From Niastella sp. (GTDB lineage: Bacteria > Bacteroidota > Bacteroidia > Chitinophagales > Chitinophagaceae): a stretch of 64,000 nt of DNA. The position numbers were made by a program, and so were the translations under genes. Shown one piece after another: positions 16,946 through 25,474 of this stretch; position 1 is the stretch's first letter; each line of letters opens with the position of its first letter. Location: NCBI GenBank assembly GCA_017744515.1, contig JAGIBF010000044.1:1-64000 (forward strand), given 5' to 3'. The notes beneath the pieces are model-generated. The model searched no databases. It was not told the origin of the DNA and saw nothing but the letters and a program-made list of their open reading frames with translations.

Positions 16946-18649
16946 ATGATAACAATGAAGATGAATCTGATTAAACATACGCGGTGGATGGCTGCCTGCC
17001 TGTTGATACAGTGGTTGGTGACGCCGCCTGCGGCGGCGCAGGGTATCGCGCCTGTGAGCCGGCAATATGAAGTGCCCGTGTTGAAGGAGAACGACGCCAC
17101 GCCACTCGTGCGTGTGGCCGTGAACGTGCCGGCCGATGGCAAGGCAGCGTGGCTGCAAAAGGTGGACCTGCAGTTTACCGGCACCACGCAACTGAATCAG
17201 CTGGCGGGTGTACGCGTGTACTCCGCCAATGGCGACAGTGCTTATCCGACGCCGGAGAAAGTGCTGGCTGCCGCCTTCTTTGCAAGGCATACAACTGCGC
17301 CTGCCGGCAACACACTATCGCTAACCGGTAATTTACGGCTCAATAAAGGGATCAATTATTTGTGGGTGGCGCTCTCCGTGCAACCTGCTATTCCGCTCCT
17401 GCACAAAGTCGCGGTGCAGGTGACGGGTCTGCAGATCAACGGGCAGCGGGTATCGCTGCCTTCCGCAGCTCCTGTGCTTCATCGCGTAGGCACGGCTGTC
17501 CGCAAAGGGATGCAGGACAATGTGCATACTTCACGGATTCCCGGCCTCGCTACCGCCAATAATGGTGACCTGCTGGCGATCTATGATGCACGTTATGAAC
17601 TGGGCCGCGATCTGCAGGGTGATATCGATATTGCCCTCAACCGCAGCTCCGATAAAGGGGCTACATGGCAACCTATTCAGGTAGTGCTCGACAAGGGTGC
17701 ATGGGGCAACCTGCCTGAGAAATTCAACGGGGTATCGGACCCTTGTATCGTGGTAGATAAAAAGACCGGCACCATCTTTATTGCCGGCCTGTGGATGTAT
17801 GGCGTGCTGGACCCTGAAACAGGCAAATGGATAGAGGGGCTGAGTGATACCAGCAAGACCTGGAATCACCAATGGCGTTCGAAGGGTTCTCAACCTGGTC
17901 TGGAACCCAGGCAAACTTCGCAGTTCCTGCTGACGAAGAGTACGGACAATGGCAAGACCTGGAGCGAGCCTGTAAACCTGACTGCCATGTGCAAGCGCCC
18001 TGAGTGGTGGCTGTGGGCCCCTGCTCCCGGCGCGGGCATTGTACTGAATGACGGAACGCTCGTGTTGCCCACTCAGGGACGTGATCAAACCGGCAAGCCC
18101 TTCTCCAATATTACTTACAGTAAAGATGGCGGCAAGACCTGGGCAACCAGTAACCCCGCCGTGGATGACCAGACTACCGAATGTATGGCCGTGCAACTGA
18201 ATGATGGCGCTGTGATGCTGAACATGCGTACCAATGCCAACAAGGGGCTTACCGGCGCCGGTAATGGCCGTTCTGTGGCTGTGACCAAAGACCTCGGCAA
18301 GACCTGGACCTTACATCCTACTTCGCGCAAGGCGCTGCCTGAGCCCGTGTGCATGGCCAGTATATTCAAACACTTCTATACCCGTTCAGGAAAGCAACAA
18401 TCCGTACTCCTTTTCCTGAATCCTCATTCTACCACTCAGCGTAATATGATCACCCTGCAAGTAAGCTTCGACGATGGGGCTACCTGGCCGGCAGCCAAAC
18501 ATATTTTACTGGATGAACTGAATGGACGGGGGTATAGCTGTATCACCTCCGTAGATAGCAACACGATTGGCTTACTGTATGAAAGCAGCCAGGCACACCT
18601 GGTGTTTCAACAGGTCAGCATTCAAGAAATTATTGAACAGAAGCATTAA
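16946..18649 (+). CDS. Sialidase with N-terminal beta-sandwich domain (GH33)
   Basis: A 567-residue exported enzyme. Its signal peptide ends near TPPAAAQG. ATGs at 16946, 16955 and 16961 are all possible starts. Residues about 35-170 look like the immunoglobulin-like carbohydrate-binding N-domain seen in Bacteroides sialidases. The catalytic propeller follows, with SRIP as the FRIP equivalent and Asp boxes SSDKGATW, STDNGKTW, SKDGGKTW, TKDLGKTW and SFDDGATW. A late Tyr (GRGYSCIT) and ILLYE-like GLLYES fit the active site. Unlike the upstream sialidase it lacks a lipobox, so it is probably periplasmic or secreted. It ends 2 bp before the lyase start. Confidence 0.9.
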   Translation: MITMKMNLIKHTRWMAACLLIQWLVTPPAAAQGIAPVSRQYEVPVLKENDATPLVRVAVNVPADGKAAWLQKVDLQFTGTTQLNQLAGVRVYSANGDSAYPTPEKVLAAAFFARHTTAPAGNTLSLTGNLRLNKGINYLWVALSVQPAIPLLHKVAVQVTGLQINGQRVSLPSAAPVLHRVGTAVRKGMQDNVHTSRIPGLATANNGDLLAIYDARYELGRDLQGDIDIALNRSSDKGATWQPIQVVLDKGAWGNLPEKFNGVSDPCIVVDKKTGTIFIAGLWMYGVLDPETGKWIEGLSDTSKTWNHQWRSKGSQPGLEPRQTSQFLLTKSTDNGKTWSEPVNLTAMCKRPEWWLWAPAPGAGIVLNDGTLVLPTQGRDQTGKPFSNITYSKDGGKTWATSNPAVDDQTTECMAVQLNDGAVMLNMRTNANKGLTGAGNGRSVAVTKDLGKTWTLHPTSRKALPEPVCMASIFKHFYTRSGKQQSVLLFLNPHSTTQRNMITLQVSFDDGATWPAAKHILLDELNGRGYSCITSVDSNTIGLLYESSQAHLVFQQVSIQEIIEQKH

Positions 18650-18651
18650 CT

Positions 18652-19593
18652 ATGAAAAAGATCGAAGGTTTAATTGCCGCAACGTTTTGCGGTTTTCGTG
18701 CAGATGGCAGCATCAACCTGGAAGTAATTCCCGTACTGGCAGAAAAACTGATCGCCGATGGCGTGAAAGGTATTTTTATTTGTGGCACCAATGGTGAGGG
18801 TCCTAACCTGACCATCGAGGAGCGCAAGCAGATTGCCGAAGCTTACATAAAGGCGGTTCGGGGCCGTGTGCTCGTATTTGTGCATGTGGGCCACACTGCC
18901 GTGGCTGAATCGAAGAAGCTGGCAGCGCATGCGGCTTCCATCGGCGCCGATGCTATTTCTTCGGTAGCTGCTTTTTATTTCAAGCCCAGCAGTGTAGAGA
19001 ACCTGGTGGATTGCATGGCAGCCATCGCTTCGGCGGCTCCTACCCTGCCTTTCTATTATTATCATATCCCGGTGCTTACCGGCATCACCATCGATATGAC
19101 AGCTTTTCTCGCACTGGCGGAAGAACGCATTCCCAACCTCGCGGGTATCAAGTATACTGCTGCTACCATTCATGAGTATCAAGCCTGCCTCAACTACAAG
19201 CAGGGCAAGTATGATATCCTGTTTGGGTATGACGAGTTGTTGCTGCCTGCCCTTGCGGTAGGCGCCCGCGGCGCTATCGGCAGTACGTATACGTTTGCCA
19301 CGCCGCTGTACCTGAAAGTGATGGAGGCTTATTTTGCCAACAAGCCGGATGAAGCGCGTCGCTGGCAGCTGGTGGCCGTGGAAATGATCCGCTGGTTTGC
19401 CCAGTATCCTTCCATACCTGCTCAACGGGCCATCATGGAGTTCCTTGGCTATGAGCTGGGTGATTGCCGCCTGCCGCTGACGCCGCTGACGGCCGCGCAG
19501 AAACAAAACCTGAAGAGCGGTTTGGAGAAACTTGGTTTCTTTAAAGAACTGACTGCACTGCAAGGTGAAGTGCTTGCGGTGAATCATGTATAA
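18652..19593 (+). CDS. nanA: N-acetylneuraminate lyase (DHDPS/NAL family)
   Basis: A 313-residue cytoplasmic TIM-barrel aldolase that splits N-acetylneuraminate into N-acetylmannosamine and pyruvate through a Schiff base. Key residues fall where expected: the GxxGE loop (GTNGEG, residues 45-50), Tyr137 in FYYYHIP, and the Schiff-base lysine in GIKYT at residue 167. The loop reads GTNGE rather than the usual GSTGE, a variant I note but which keeps the Gly and Glu. It is the last gene of the operon, 2 bp after the sialidase, and is followed by a strong terminator. No N-acylglucosamine 2-epimerase or kinase follows, so the later steps must be encoded elsewhere. Confidence 0.88.
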   Translation: MKKIEGLIAATFCGFRADGSINLEVIPVLAEKLIADGVKGIFICGTNGEGPNLTIEERKQIAEAYIKAVRGRVLVFVHVGHTAVAESKKLAAHAASIGADAISSVAAFYFKPSSVENLVDCMAAIASAAPTLPFYYYHIPVLTGITIDMTAFLALAEERIPNLAGIKYTAATIHEYQACLNYKQGKYDILFGYDELLLPALAVGARGAIGSTYTFATPLYLKVMEAYFANKPDEARRWQLVAVEMIRWFAQYPSIPAQRAIMEFLGYELGDCRLPLTPLTAAQKQNLKSGLEKLGFFKELTALQGEVLAVNHV

Positions 19594-19597
19594 GTCA

Positions 19598-19650
19598 AGG
19601 TGAGCCGCTCAGCCATGTGCTACCAAGGCCAAGCAAGAGCGACCCACCTT
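19598..19650. repeat. GGTGAGCCG / CGACCCACC hairpin element
   Basis: Arms AAGGTGAGCCGCTC (19598-19611) and GAGCGACCCACCTT (19637-19650) are complementary except for the same two positions that mismatch in the copies at 16848 and 43312. It lies 4 bp after the lyase stop codon. Confidence 0.7.
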
Positions 19651-19680
19651 AGTACCATTAAGTCATATAGCCCCCTAACC

Positions 19681-19720
19681 AGAGGTGACAGGTTCATTAG
19701 CATCCTGTCACCTCTTTTTA
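19681..19720 (+). terminator. Strong intrinsic terminator of the nan operon
   Basis: A perfect 12-bp stem (AGAGGTGACAGG / CCTGTCACCTCT at 19681-19692 and 19704-19715) with an 11-nt loop is followed by a T-run. Confidence 0.9.
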
Positions 19721-19732
19721 TTTAGTACCCAT

Positions 19733-19780
19733 CCGACTTCCGGTCTTCCCGACTTTCTGACTTTCTGACTTCCGGACTTC
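19733..19780. repeat. GACTTTC word repeat, single arm
   Basis: Runs of GACTTCCGG, GACTTTCTG and similar 8-10 nt words. This is one arm of the family whose paired forms occur at 20725, 21426, 26849 and 29680. Its end touches the promoter of the next gene: a TACATTTG box lies at 19785-19792. Confidence 0.7.
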
Positions 19781-19784
19781 TCCC

Positions 19785-19792
19785 TACATTTG
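19785..19792 (+). promoter_or_regulatory. -7 promoter box of the hydroxybutyryl-CoA dehydrogenase gene
   Basis: TACATTTG matches TAnnTTTG exactly. A TTTC lies at the -33 position 19 nt upstream, inside the word repeat. Confidence 0.55.
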
Positions 19793-19832
19793 CCCGGCTT
19801 AGTCATATTGTATACCAAAACACTTGTATTGC

Positions 19833-20726
19833 ATGTCACTTCAACAGATTGCCGTGATCGGCGCCGGTACGATGGGTAATGGGATCGCTCACGTTTTTGC
19901 CCAAAGTGGTTTTAAGGTCAACCTCATCGATGTAAATGCCGCTCAGCTGGAAAAGGCTGTGCAAACCATCAGTAAGAACCTCGACCGGCAGGTGGCCAAA
20001 GGCACCCTCACGGAGCAACAGAAGGGCGCCACGCTTGCCAACATCACTACTGTTACCGACCTGGCAGCTGGTGTTAAAACAGCTGACCTCGTGGTAGAGG
20101 CTGCCACCGAAAACATAGACCTCAAGCTCAAGATCTTCCGTCAACTGGATGAGGCTGCTCCTGCTGCCGCCATTCTGGCTACCAATACTTCTTCTATTTC
20201 CATCACCAGGATCGCTGCTGCTACCAAACGGGCCAACAAGGTGATCGGCATGCACTTCATGAATCCCGTGCCCGTGATGAAGCTCGTGGAGATCATCAAC
20301 GGGTATGCTACCGACAAGGCTGTAACCGATATTATCGTATCGCTGAGTACGCAGCTGGGTAAGGTGCCTTGTGTGGTGAATGATTATCCCGGCTTTATTG
20401 CCAACCGCATCCTGATGCCCATGATCAATGAAGCTATCTATAGCTTGTATGAAGGGGTGGCCGGCGTGGAAGCCATCGACACCGTGATGAAGCTTGGTAT
20501 GGCTCACCCCATGGGGCCGTTACAACTGGCTGACTTCATCGGTCTGGATGTATGTTATTCTATCCTCAATGTGTTGTATGAAGGTTTCGGCAATCCGAAG
20601 TATGCGCCGTGTCCGTTACTGGTCAATATGGTGACGGCGGGTTACCTGGGTGTGAAGAGTGGGGAGGGATTTTATAAGTACACGCAAGGGAGTAAAGACT
20701 TAGTTGTTAGTGAAAGATTCAAGTAG
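19833..20726 (+). CDS. 3-hydroxybutyryl-CoA dehydrogenase
   Basis: A 297-residue cytoplasmic enzyme oxidising (S)-3-hydroxyacyl-CoA to 3-oxoacyl-CoA with NAD. The N-terminal Rossmann motif IAVIGAGTMGNGIAHVFAQSG is followed by the family signature NTSSISIT and the catalytic His in GMHFMNPVPVMKLVEII. The C-terminal dimerisation domain has DYPGFIANRILMPMINEA and GPLQLADFIGLDV. Length is that of PaaH/Hbd proteins. I start at the ATG MSLQQIAVIG. An upstream in-frame TTG at 19824 is less likely. It stands alone, with its own TACATTTG promoter, and is convergent with the next gene. Confidence 0.92.
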   Translation: MSLQQIAVIGAGTMGNGIAHVFAQSGFKVNLIDVNAAQLEKAVQTISKNLDRQVAKGTLTEQQKGATLANITTVTDLAAGVKTADLVVEAATENIDLKLKIFRQLDEAAPAAAILATNTSSISITRIAAATKRANKVIGMHFMNPVPVMKLVEIINGYATDKAVTDIIVSLSTQLGKVPCVVNDYPGFIANRILMPMINEAIYSLYEGVAGVEAIDTVMKLGMAHPMGPLQLADFIGLDVCYSILNVLYEGFGNPKYAPCPLLVNMVTAGYLGVKSGEGFYKYTQGSKDLVVSERFK

Positions 20727-20818
20727 TCCGAGAGACGGAAAGACCGAAAGTCGGAAAGTAAAACTCTTTAGCACTGCATTTCTTTCGGACTTGCGGACTT
20801 ACCGACTTTCCGACTTTT
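20725..20818. repeat. Paired-arm GACTTTCGG word-repeat element
   Basis: Left arm 20725-20760 is built of CGGAAAGAC-, CGAAAGT- and CGGAAAGT-type words. Right arm 20782-20817 is an imperfect reverse complement. The spacer (AACTCTTTAGCACTGCATT) resembles those of the copies at 21426 and 26849. It joins the ends of two convergent genes and supplies the last codons (KKSESR) of the minus-strand one. Confidence 0.8.
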
Positions 20819-21413
20819 TAACTTCTACATTGCGGATATCATTCAGCCTGTACAACGCTTCCTGAAGGCGGGCTTTGGAGATGCCGATCTTCAGGTGGCA
20901 GAAGAGGCCCATTTCCTGTTCGATGACGGTGCAGTTGAGTTGTTTTACCACCATCATGATATCGTTGATCTGTGAGTAATCGAAATGTACGATATACGGG
21001 ACTTCGATGAAACGCTGGGTGGTGGGCATGACCTGCAAAACCATTGAGGCAGCGCTTTTGTAGGCGTTGATCAATCCGGGCACACCCAGCAGGGTGCCGC
21101 CGAAATAACGCACCACCACGATGAGGACGTTGGTGAGCTCTTTGCTGTCGATCTGTCCGAGGATGGGTTTGCCGGCGGTGCCTGAAGGTTCGCCGTCGTC
21201 GCTTACGCGGAAGGTATTTTTATCGGTGCCTATGCGGTAGGCAAAGCAATGGTGGGTTGCCTTGGGGTGTTCTTTCTTCACTTCTTCGAGGCGCTGTTTA
21301 AACTCTTCTATCGTATTGATGGGATACGCGTAGGCGATGAATTTACTGCCCCTGTCTTTGTACTCCGCGGTGGCGGGCTTTTCGACGGTATAATAGAATT
21401 CCTGTTCCTGCAT
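20799..21413 (-). CDS. YigZ / IMPACT (UPF0029) family protein
   Basis: A 204-residue cytoplasmic protein of the IMPACT family. The N-terminal domain has the conserved KDRGSKFIAYAYP, HHCFAYRIG and DGEPSGTAGKPIL blocks. VVVRYFGGTLLGVPGLINAYKSAA is the strongest family signature, near residues 95-120. A DUF1949-like C-terminal domain follows. YigZ-type proteins are linked to ribosome or stalled-translation functions, but the biochemical role is not settled. The last six codons are contributed by a dispersed repeat element, so the native C-terminus has probably been altered. Confidence 0.9.
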   Translation of the reverse strand: MQEQEFYYTVEKPATAEYKDRGSKFIAYAYPINTIEEFKQRLEEVKKEHPKATHHCFAYRIGTDKNTFRVSDDGEPSGTAGKPILGQIDSKELTNVLIVVVRYFGGTLLGVPGLINAYKSAASMVLQVMPTTQRFIEVPYIVHFDYSQINDIMMVVKQLNCTVIEQEMGLFCHLKIGISKARLQEALYRLNDIRNVEVKKSESR

Positions 21414-21425
21414 GTTTAGTGTTTA

Positions 21426-21515
21426 GTCGGGAAGTCCGGAAGACGGAAAGTCCGAAAGTAAAACCCTTTAGTGCTGTGTTCCTTACGGACTTTCGGACTT
21501 TTCAGACTTTCGGTC
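21426..21515. repeat. Paired-arm GACTTTCGG word-repeat element
   Basis: Left arm 21426-21460 and right arm 21485-21515 are imperfect reverse complements with the spacer AACCCTTTAGTGCTGTGTT, similar to that at 20761. The right arm ends at the stop codon of ribD, and the left arm lies 12 bp before the start of the IMPACT-family gene. Confidence 0.8.
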
Positions 21516-22558
21516 TATTCTGTTTTCTTCACAATCTCTATCGTGTCTGTTTCTAACTTTAATTGCTCCAACAAACTACCTGCTCTTAGCACCGGCGCCG
21601 CAATGCCGCCATCTATGAATAGTTCTTCGTTGGTGATGATGCGGGTTTCGTCCCAGTAGCCTTCATCAATGAATGACTGGAGCAATCGTGTGCCGCCTTC
21701 TACCAGCACGCTCAATATCTTTTGCTGGTACAGCGCGTTGGCAATCTGGTGTACGAGGCTCACATCTTTTGTAACCTGGTAATACTGCAGGTTGCCCTGC
21801 TCTTCGTGCCGGATCGTGTTGAATACGATGGTACGGACTTTTTTGTCGAAGATCTTCAAGGACGATGGTAACCGCAGGTCCATATCGACGACCAACCGTA
21901 TGGGATCGGGGCCCGTCCACAACCGCGTGTTGAGCTGCGGGTCGTCGAACAGGGCCGTGTTGGTACCTACCAGTATGGCGGCTTCTTCGCTGCGCCATTT
22001 GTGGACCAGGCGGTTGGTGAGCTCGTTGCTGATGTGGAGCCGGGAATAGTCTTCGTTGGCGATGCGGCCGTTGGCTGTTTGCGCCCATTTCAATATGATG
22101 TAAGGCCGGTGGTACTTATGGAAAGTAAAGAATCGTTTGTTGAGTTCCGTGGCTTCTTTTTCCAGTACGCCTACCGTGGTTTTGATACCGGCGGCGTGGA
22201 GCTTGTCGATGCCCTTGCCGTCTACTTCTACGAAAGGGTCGCGGCAGCCGATGATGACCTCGGGTATGCGGTGGCGCACGATGAGGTCGGCACAGGGGGG
22301 CGTTTTGCCGTGGTGGGCGCAAGGTTCCAGCGACACGTACAGGGTGGACTGCGGGATCAGCGGGCGATCGGCTTCCTGCACGGAGTCAATGCAATTGACC
22401 TCGGCGTGTGGTCCGCCGTATTGCCGGTGGAATCCTTCTCCGATGATGCGGTCCTGGTGTACCAGCACCGCCCCTACCAGGGGGTTGGGCGCCACGTGGC
22501 CGGCCGCCTGCCGCGCCAGTTCCAGGCAACGGTGGAGATATGTTTCGTGTTTGGTCAA
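21515..22558 (-). CDS. ribD: Bifunctional riboflavin deaminase/reductase RibD
   Basis: A cytosolic enzyme performing the second and third steps of riboflavin synthesis. The N-terminal zinc deaminase domain has HAEVNCI and LEPCAHHGKTPPCADLI (about residues 50-90 and zinc ligands His, Cys, Cys). The C-terminal reductase domain has ILKWAQTANGRIA and VEGGTRLLQSFI. A longer frame begins with GTG at 22585. However, a TATCTTCG promoter box lies inside that extension (22566-22573), and the TTG at 22558 gives MTKHETYLHRCLELA, the normal family start. I therefore prefer the shorter, 348-residue form with moderate confidence. It is divergent from prmC. Confidence 0.9.
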   Translation of the reverse strand: MTKHETYLHRCLELARQAAGHVAPNPLVGAVLVHQDRIIGEGFHRQYGGPHAEVNCIDSVQEADRPLIPQSTLYVSLEPCAHHGKTPPCADLIVRHRIPEVIIGCRDPFVEVDGKGIDKLHAAGIKTTVGVLEKEATELNKRFFTFHKYHRPYIILKWAQTANGRIANEDYSRLHISNELTNRLVHKWRSEEAAILVGTNTALFDDPQLNTRLWTGPDPIRLVVDMDLRLPSSLKIFDKKVRTIVFNTIRHEEQGNLQYYQVTKDVSLVHQIANALYQQKILSVLVEGGTRLLQSFIDEGYWDETRIITNEELFIDGGIAAPVLRAGSLLEQLKLETDTIEIVKKTE

Positions 22559-22565
22559 GGAGGCG

Positions 22566-22573
22566 CGAAGATA
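22566..22573 (-). promoter_or_regulatory. -7 box of ribD
   Basis: Minus strand reads TATCTTCG, one change from TAnnTTTG, 7 nt before the proposed TTG start. It lies within the longer possible reading frame, which supports the shorter start. Confidence 0.4.
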
Positions 22574-22585
22574 CGGTTGTTTCAC

Positions 22586-22727
22586 GTTACGGGTTTCGGG
22601 TTTGGCGTTCCGGGTTCTTTGGTGTAGCAGGTTGGTTATTATTCATGATCACTTCTGTGGAAATTGCAGTCAACAGGCAACCAGTATTTACCCCGGTAGC
22701 AACCCGGAACGCCAAACCCGAAATCCC
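22586..22727. repeat. GGGTTTCGGGTTT word repeat with 23-bp perfect inverted arms
   Basis: Left arm 22594-22616 and right arm 22701-22723 are perfect reverse complements over 23 bp and are composed of GGGTTT/GGGTTC words. About 84 bp of unrelated sequence lies between them. The element fills the divergent gap between ribD and prmC and reaches to within 5 bp of the prmC -7 box. Confidence 0.85.
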
Positions 22728-22735
22728 TAACTTTG
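22728..22735 (+). promoter_or_regulatory. -7 box of prmC, probable leaderless start
   Basis: TAACTTTG matches TAnnTTTG and is 4 nt from the ATG at 22740. A second in-frame ATG is at 22746. Confidence 0.5.
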
Positions 22736-22739
22736 GCGC

Positions 22740-23702
22740 ATGACGATGCAGCAGGCGCAACAGCAGTTAAGGGTGGCCTTACAAATGATCTATGATCCGC
22801 GGGAGGCCGCCAATATTGCCAATTGGGTGATGGAAAGTGTGACCGGGCTGGAACGGATGGAGCGTCTGATACATCAGTATGACCCGCTTTCCGCAGCACA
22901 GGAAGCCACACTGGCTGGCTATACTACTGCGCTGCTCGATCATGTACCTGTGCAATATGTGCTGCATGAGTCGTGGTTTTATGGTTTAAAGTTGTATGTG
23001 GATGAAAATGTGCTGATCCCCCGGCCGGAAACGGAGGAGCTGGTGCACTGGATCGTATCGGAACAGGACCCGGGGGCTATCCAAAGCCGGTTTACCAACT
23101 TCGATGTTATTCCGCTTACGGCTGCGCAAATTTTGCCTACTTCGGATTTTTTACCGGCACCTCCTCATGTAAAGGATTTTCATTTTCCGCATGTACGCAT
23201 CCTCGATATCGGTACCGGCAGCGGCTGTATTCCCATTGCGTTGAAGAAGTCCTTACCGGCAGCCGAAGTGCATGCCTGTGACGTGAGTGCCGGCGCGCTG
23301 CAGGTGGCACGCCGGAATGGCAACACGCATGAAGCTGCCATCGAATGGCGGCAGGTGGATTTCCTGCGCACATTTGACTGGGACCTGCTGCCGCGGGTAG
23401 ATGTCATCGTCAGTAACCCGCCTTATATTCCTGTAAAGGACAAGGCTACCATGCACGACAATGTGTTGCGGCATGAACCTCACCTCGCTTTGTTTGTAGC
23501 GGATGACGACCCGCTGTTGTTTTACCGGCATATTGCGCGGTTTGGTCAACTGAAGTTGTTGCCGGGTGGCAGTATTTATGTAGAGATACATGAGGACCTT
23601 GGAGCTGCTACGGAAAGTTTATTCCACGAATACGGTTTTACGGATACGATCATTAAAAAAGATATGCAGGGAAAGGACAGGATGGTAAAGGCGAGTCGTT
23701 AA
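22740..23702 (+). CDS. prmC: Peptide chain release factor N5-glutamine methyltransferase
   Basis: A 320-residue cytosolic SAM-dependent enzyme that methylates the GGQ glutamine of release factors. The N-terminal helical domain includes HVPVQYVLHESWFYGLKLYVDENVLIPRPETEELV, a hallmark of the family. The SAM motif is ILDIGTGSGCIPIAL, and the catalytic NPPY is in VSNPPYIP. Compared with typical PrmC there is an extra ~35-residue insertion between the ELV helix and the SAM motif (about residues 107-150, from DPGAIQSRF to FHFPHV). The frame is intact. The start is set by a TAACTTTG box 4 nt upstream. Confidence 0.9.
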   Translation: MTMQQAQQQLRVALQMIYDPREAANIANWVMESVTGLERMERLIHQYDPLSAAQEATLAGYTTALLDHVPVQYVLHESWFYGLKLYVDENVLIPRPETEELVHWIVSEQDPGAIQSRFTNFDVIPLTAAQILPTSDFLPAPPHVKDFHFPHVRILDIGTGSGCIPIALKKSLPAAEVHACDVSAGALQVARRNGNTHEAAIEWRQVDFLRTFDWDLLPRVDVIVSNPPYIPVKDKATMHDNVLRHEPHLALFVADDDPLLFYRHIARFGQLKLLPGGSIYVEIHEDLGAATESLFHEYGFTDTIIKKDMQGKDRMVKASR

Positions 23703-23796
23703 TGCAATTCTAATACAGCTTTAATAGCAAAAGCTCTATATTTAATGATAGCAACTATACATTGTCGTAAATCATTAAAACCATTAACTGACTCCA

Positions 23797-25449
23797 ATGA
23801 AAAAAATCACCACTCCTGCATGGTGGGGGCTTTGCCTTTTATTAGCCGGCCTCTTTTGTTATCTTCCTTCCTGCTACAAGCATGATACGGTGCAGCAGCG
23901 CACAACTCCAACGGAGGAATTCTTCAAAGTGCCTTTATCCACATCCGGGACTATCAAGCGGATTGCAGCTTTTATCCAGGAACAGCACAAACAGTATGGA
24001 TTTGTGGATCAGCTTATCCGGGAAGATGGTTACATTCTCTGGGATAAGGGTGATGTACACATCGGCCGTATGCCTAACCGTTCATCCATCGACACGATCG
24101 TGGTACTGCCGCTGGTACGCGATCATGAAAGGCAAGTAAATTCCCTGCTGGCGTGCCGGGTGAGTGGTAACCAGATCGAGATCTTTATGCACCGTGGCCG
24201 TTTGTATAACCGGTATTCCTTCAGTGGCGCAAGGGGTGAGCTCACAGCCACCACTTTAACGCTCGAACTGATGTACCTGCAGCAAAAGGTGTTTGATGAT
24301 ACGGATTTCCGCGTGAATGATCCGCGGCTTTTCGGTGGCCCGCAGCAAGCTGACGGAAGCAAGATCGTGAAGATCCGTTCACAGGAAGCTATGACAGGGT
24401 TGCATAGCTGGGTGACTTTCCCCATTGAAAGGTGTTATTGGCTGGGTCATGATGGTAATCAGGGGCAAGTAGTGGGCGTGCCGCCGGGCGGCTCGGTTGA
24501 CTATCCTTATGGCGAATGGATCTGTTATACCGGTGTTGTGCATGTACTGATCGCGGATTATCAGGGTGGTGGTGGCAGTAGTGACCCTACTGTAAACCCC
24601 GACCCCGGCGGTGGAGGGGGTGGTGGTACCGGCCAGCCTGGCACTTATGGCTGGTGGCGCTATGAACCTTGTGAAACGCCAGACCCGAATGGTCCCGGCA
24701 GTCCACAGGAGCCTGGCGGCGATGGTCCTACAGAGCCGTGTATCAATGGTGTAAGGCAGATATGGCATCCTTTGTATTCGTTGTTCGAGCTCGACGACAT
24801 TACTGATGAGTTTACTAATCCCTGTATACTTATTGCCAGGCAGAAATTGCCTAATAATTTATTAAAGACATTTGCTAAGGAATTACTGGTGCAAAGTGAA
24901 CCCGGTGAGGCATGGTCGTTTGTTTTTAGGGAGAACAGGTCTATGTTGAAGCCTGACGGTAATCCACAGATGGCACGTTCATATCCCCACTCCAATCCAG
25001 CCAATAAAGTATGGTATATCGAGCTTAATCCAATCTTCTGGGAACAGGGTACTAACCCTACTGCGACCCAGGCGTTAGCCGGAGCAAGCATTGTGCACGA
25101 ATTTGTGCATGGTTTTATTAACATCTACAAGGAGAAATATAACATAACCGCGCTTGGTGACTGGTCTGAACACACTGCCATGCTTTACAATTTTATTGAA
25201 GCAATGGCCAACATTCTGGCCAACGCTTATGATATACCGACAATCGAAGCCAAAGCACTCGCCTTGTCGGGCCTTGATGATGTATTGCAGCGGCATTATT
25301 TTACTGGTGCTCCCAGCGGTCCTATATTGACTGACTGGAATCAGTTTTACGACGATTTCTGTATTAACCAGTATGGTATTAGTATACTTGCTGCCGATAA
25401 TATTATGACTGAATATATTACGGGACAAAAAGGAACAAGGTGCTTTTAG
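23797..25449 (+). CDS. Lipoprotein with HExxH zinc-metallopeptidase motif
   Basis: A 550-residue lipoprotein with a hydrophobic signal ending in LPSCYKHD. The N-terminal region is unrecognised. A Gly/Pro/Asn-rich linker lies around residues 255-315 (PDPGGGGGGGTG, GPGSPQEPGGDGP). The C-terminal domain contains IVHEFVHGFINIY at about residues 432-444, a HExxH zinc-binding motif, followed by DWSEHTAM and EAMANILA that could give the third ligand. This suggests a surface or periplasmic protease, but no named family is recognised. The gene is flanked by prmC and a terminator hairpin and appears to stand alone. Confidence 0.65.
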   Translation: MKKITTPAWWGLCLLLAGLFCYLPSCYKHDTVQQRTTPTEEFFKVPLSTSGTIKRIAAFIQEQHKQYGFVDQLIREDGYILWDKGDVHIGRMPNRSSIDTIVVLPLVRDHERQVNSLLACRVSGNQIEIFMHRGRLYNRYSFSGARGELTATTLTLELMYLQQKVFDDTDFRVNDPRLFGGPQQADGSKIVKIRSQEAMTGLHSWVTFPIERCYWLGHDGNQGQVVGVPPGGSVDYPYGEWICYTGVVHVLIADYQGGGGSSDPTVNPDPGGGGGGGTGQPGTYGWWRYEPCETPDPNGPGSPQEPGGDGPTEPCINGVRQIWHPLYSLFELDDITDEFTNPCILIARQKLPNNLLKTFAKELLVQSEPGEAWSFVFRENRSMLKPDGNPQMARSYPHSNPANKVWYIELNPIFWEQGTNPTATQALAGASIVHEFVHGFINIYKEKYNITALGDWSEHTAMLYNFIEAMANILANAYDIPTIEAKALALSGLDDVLQRHYFTGAPSGPILTDWNQFYDDFCINQYGISILAADNIMTEYITGQKGTRCF

Positions 25450-25474
25450 CGTTTCCATTGTAAACACTATTCAT

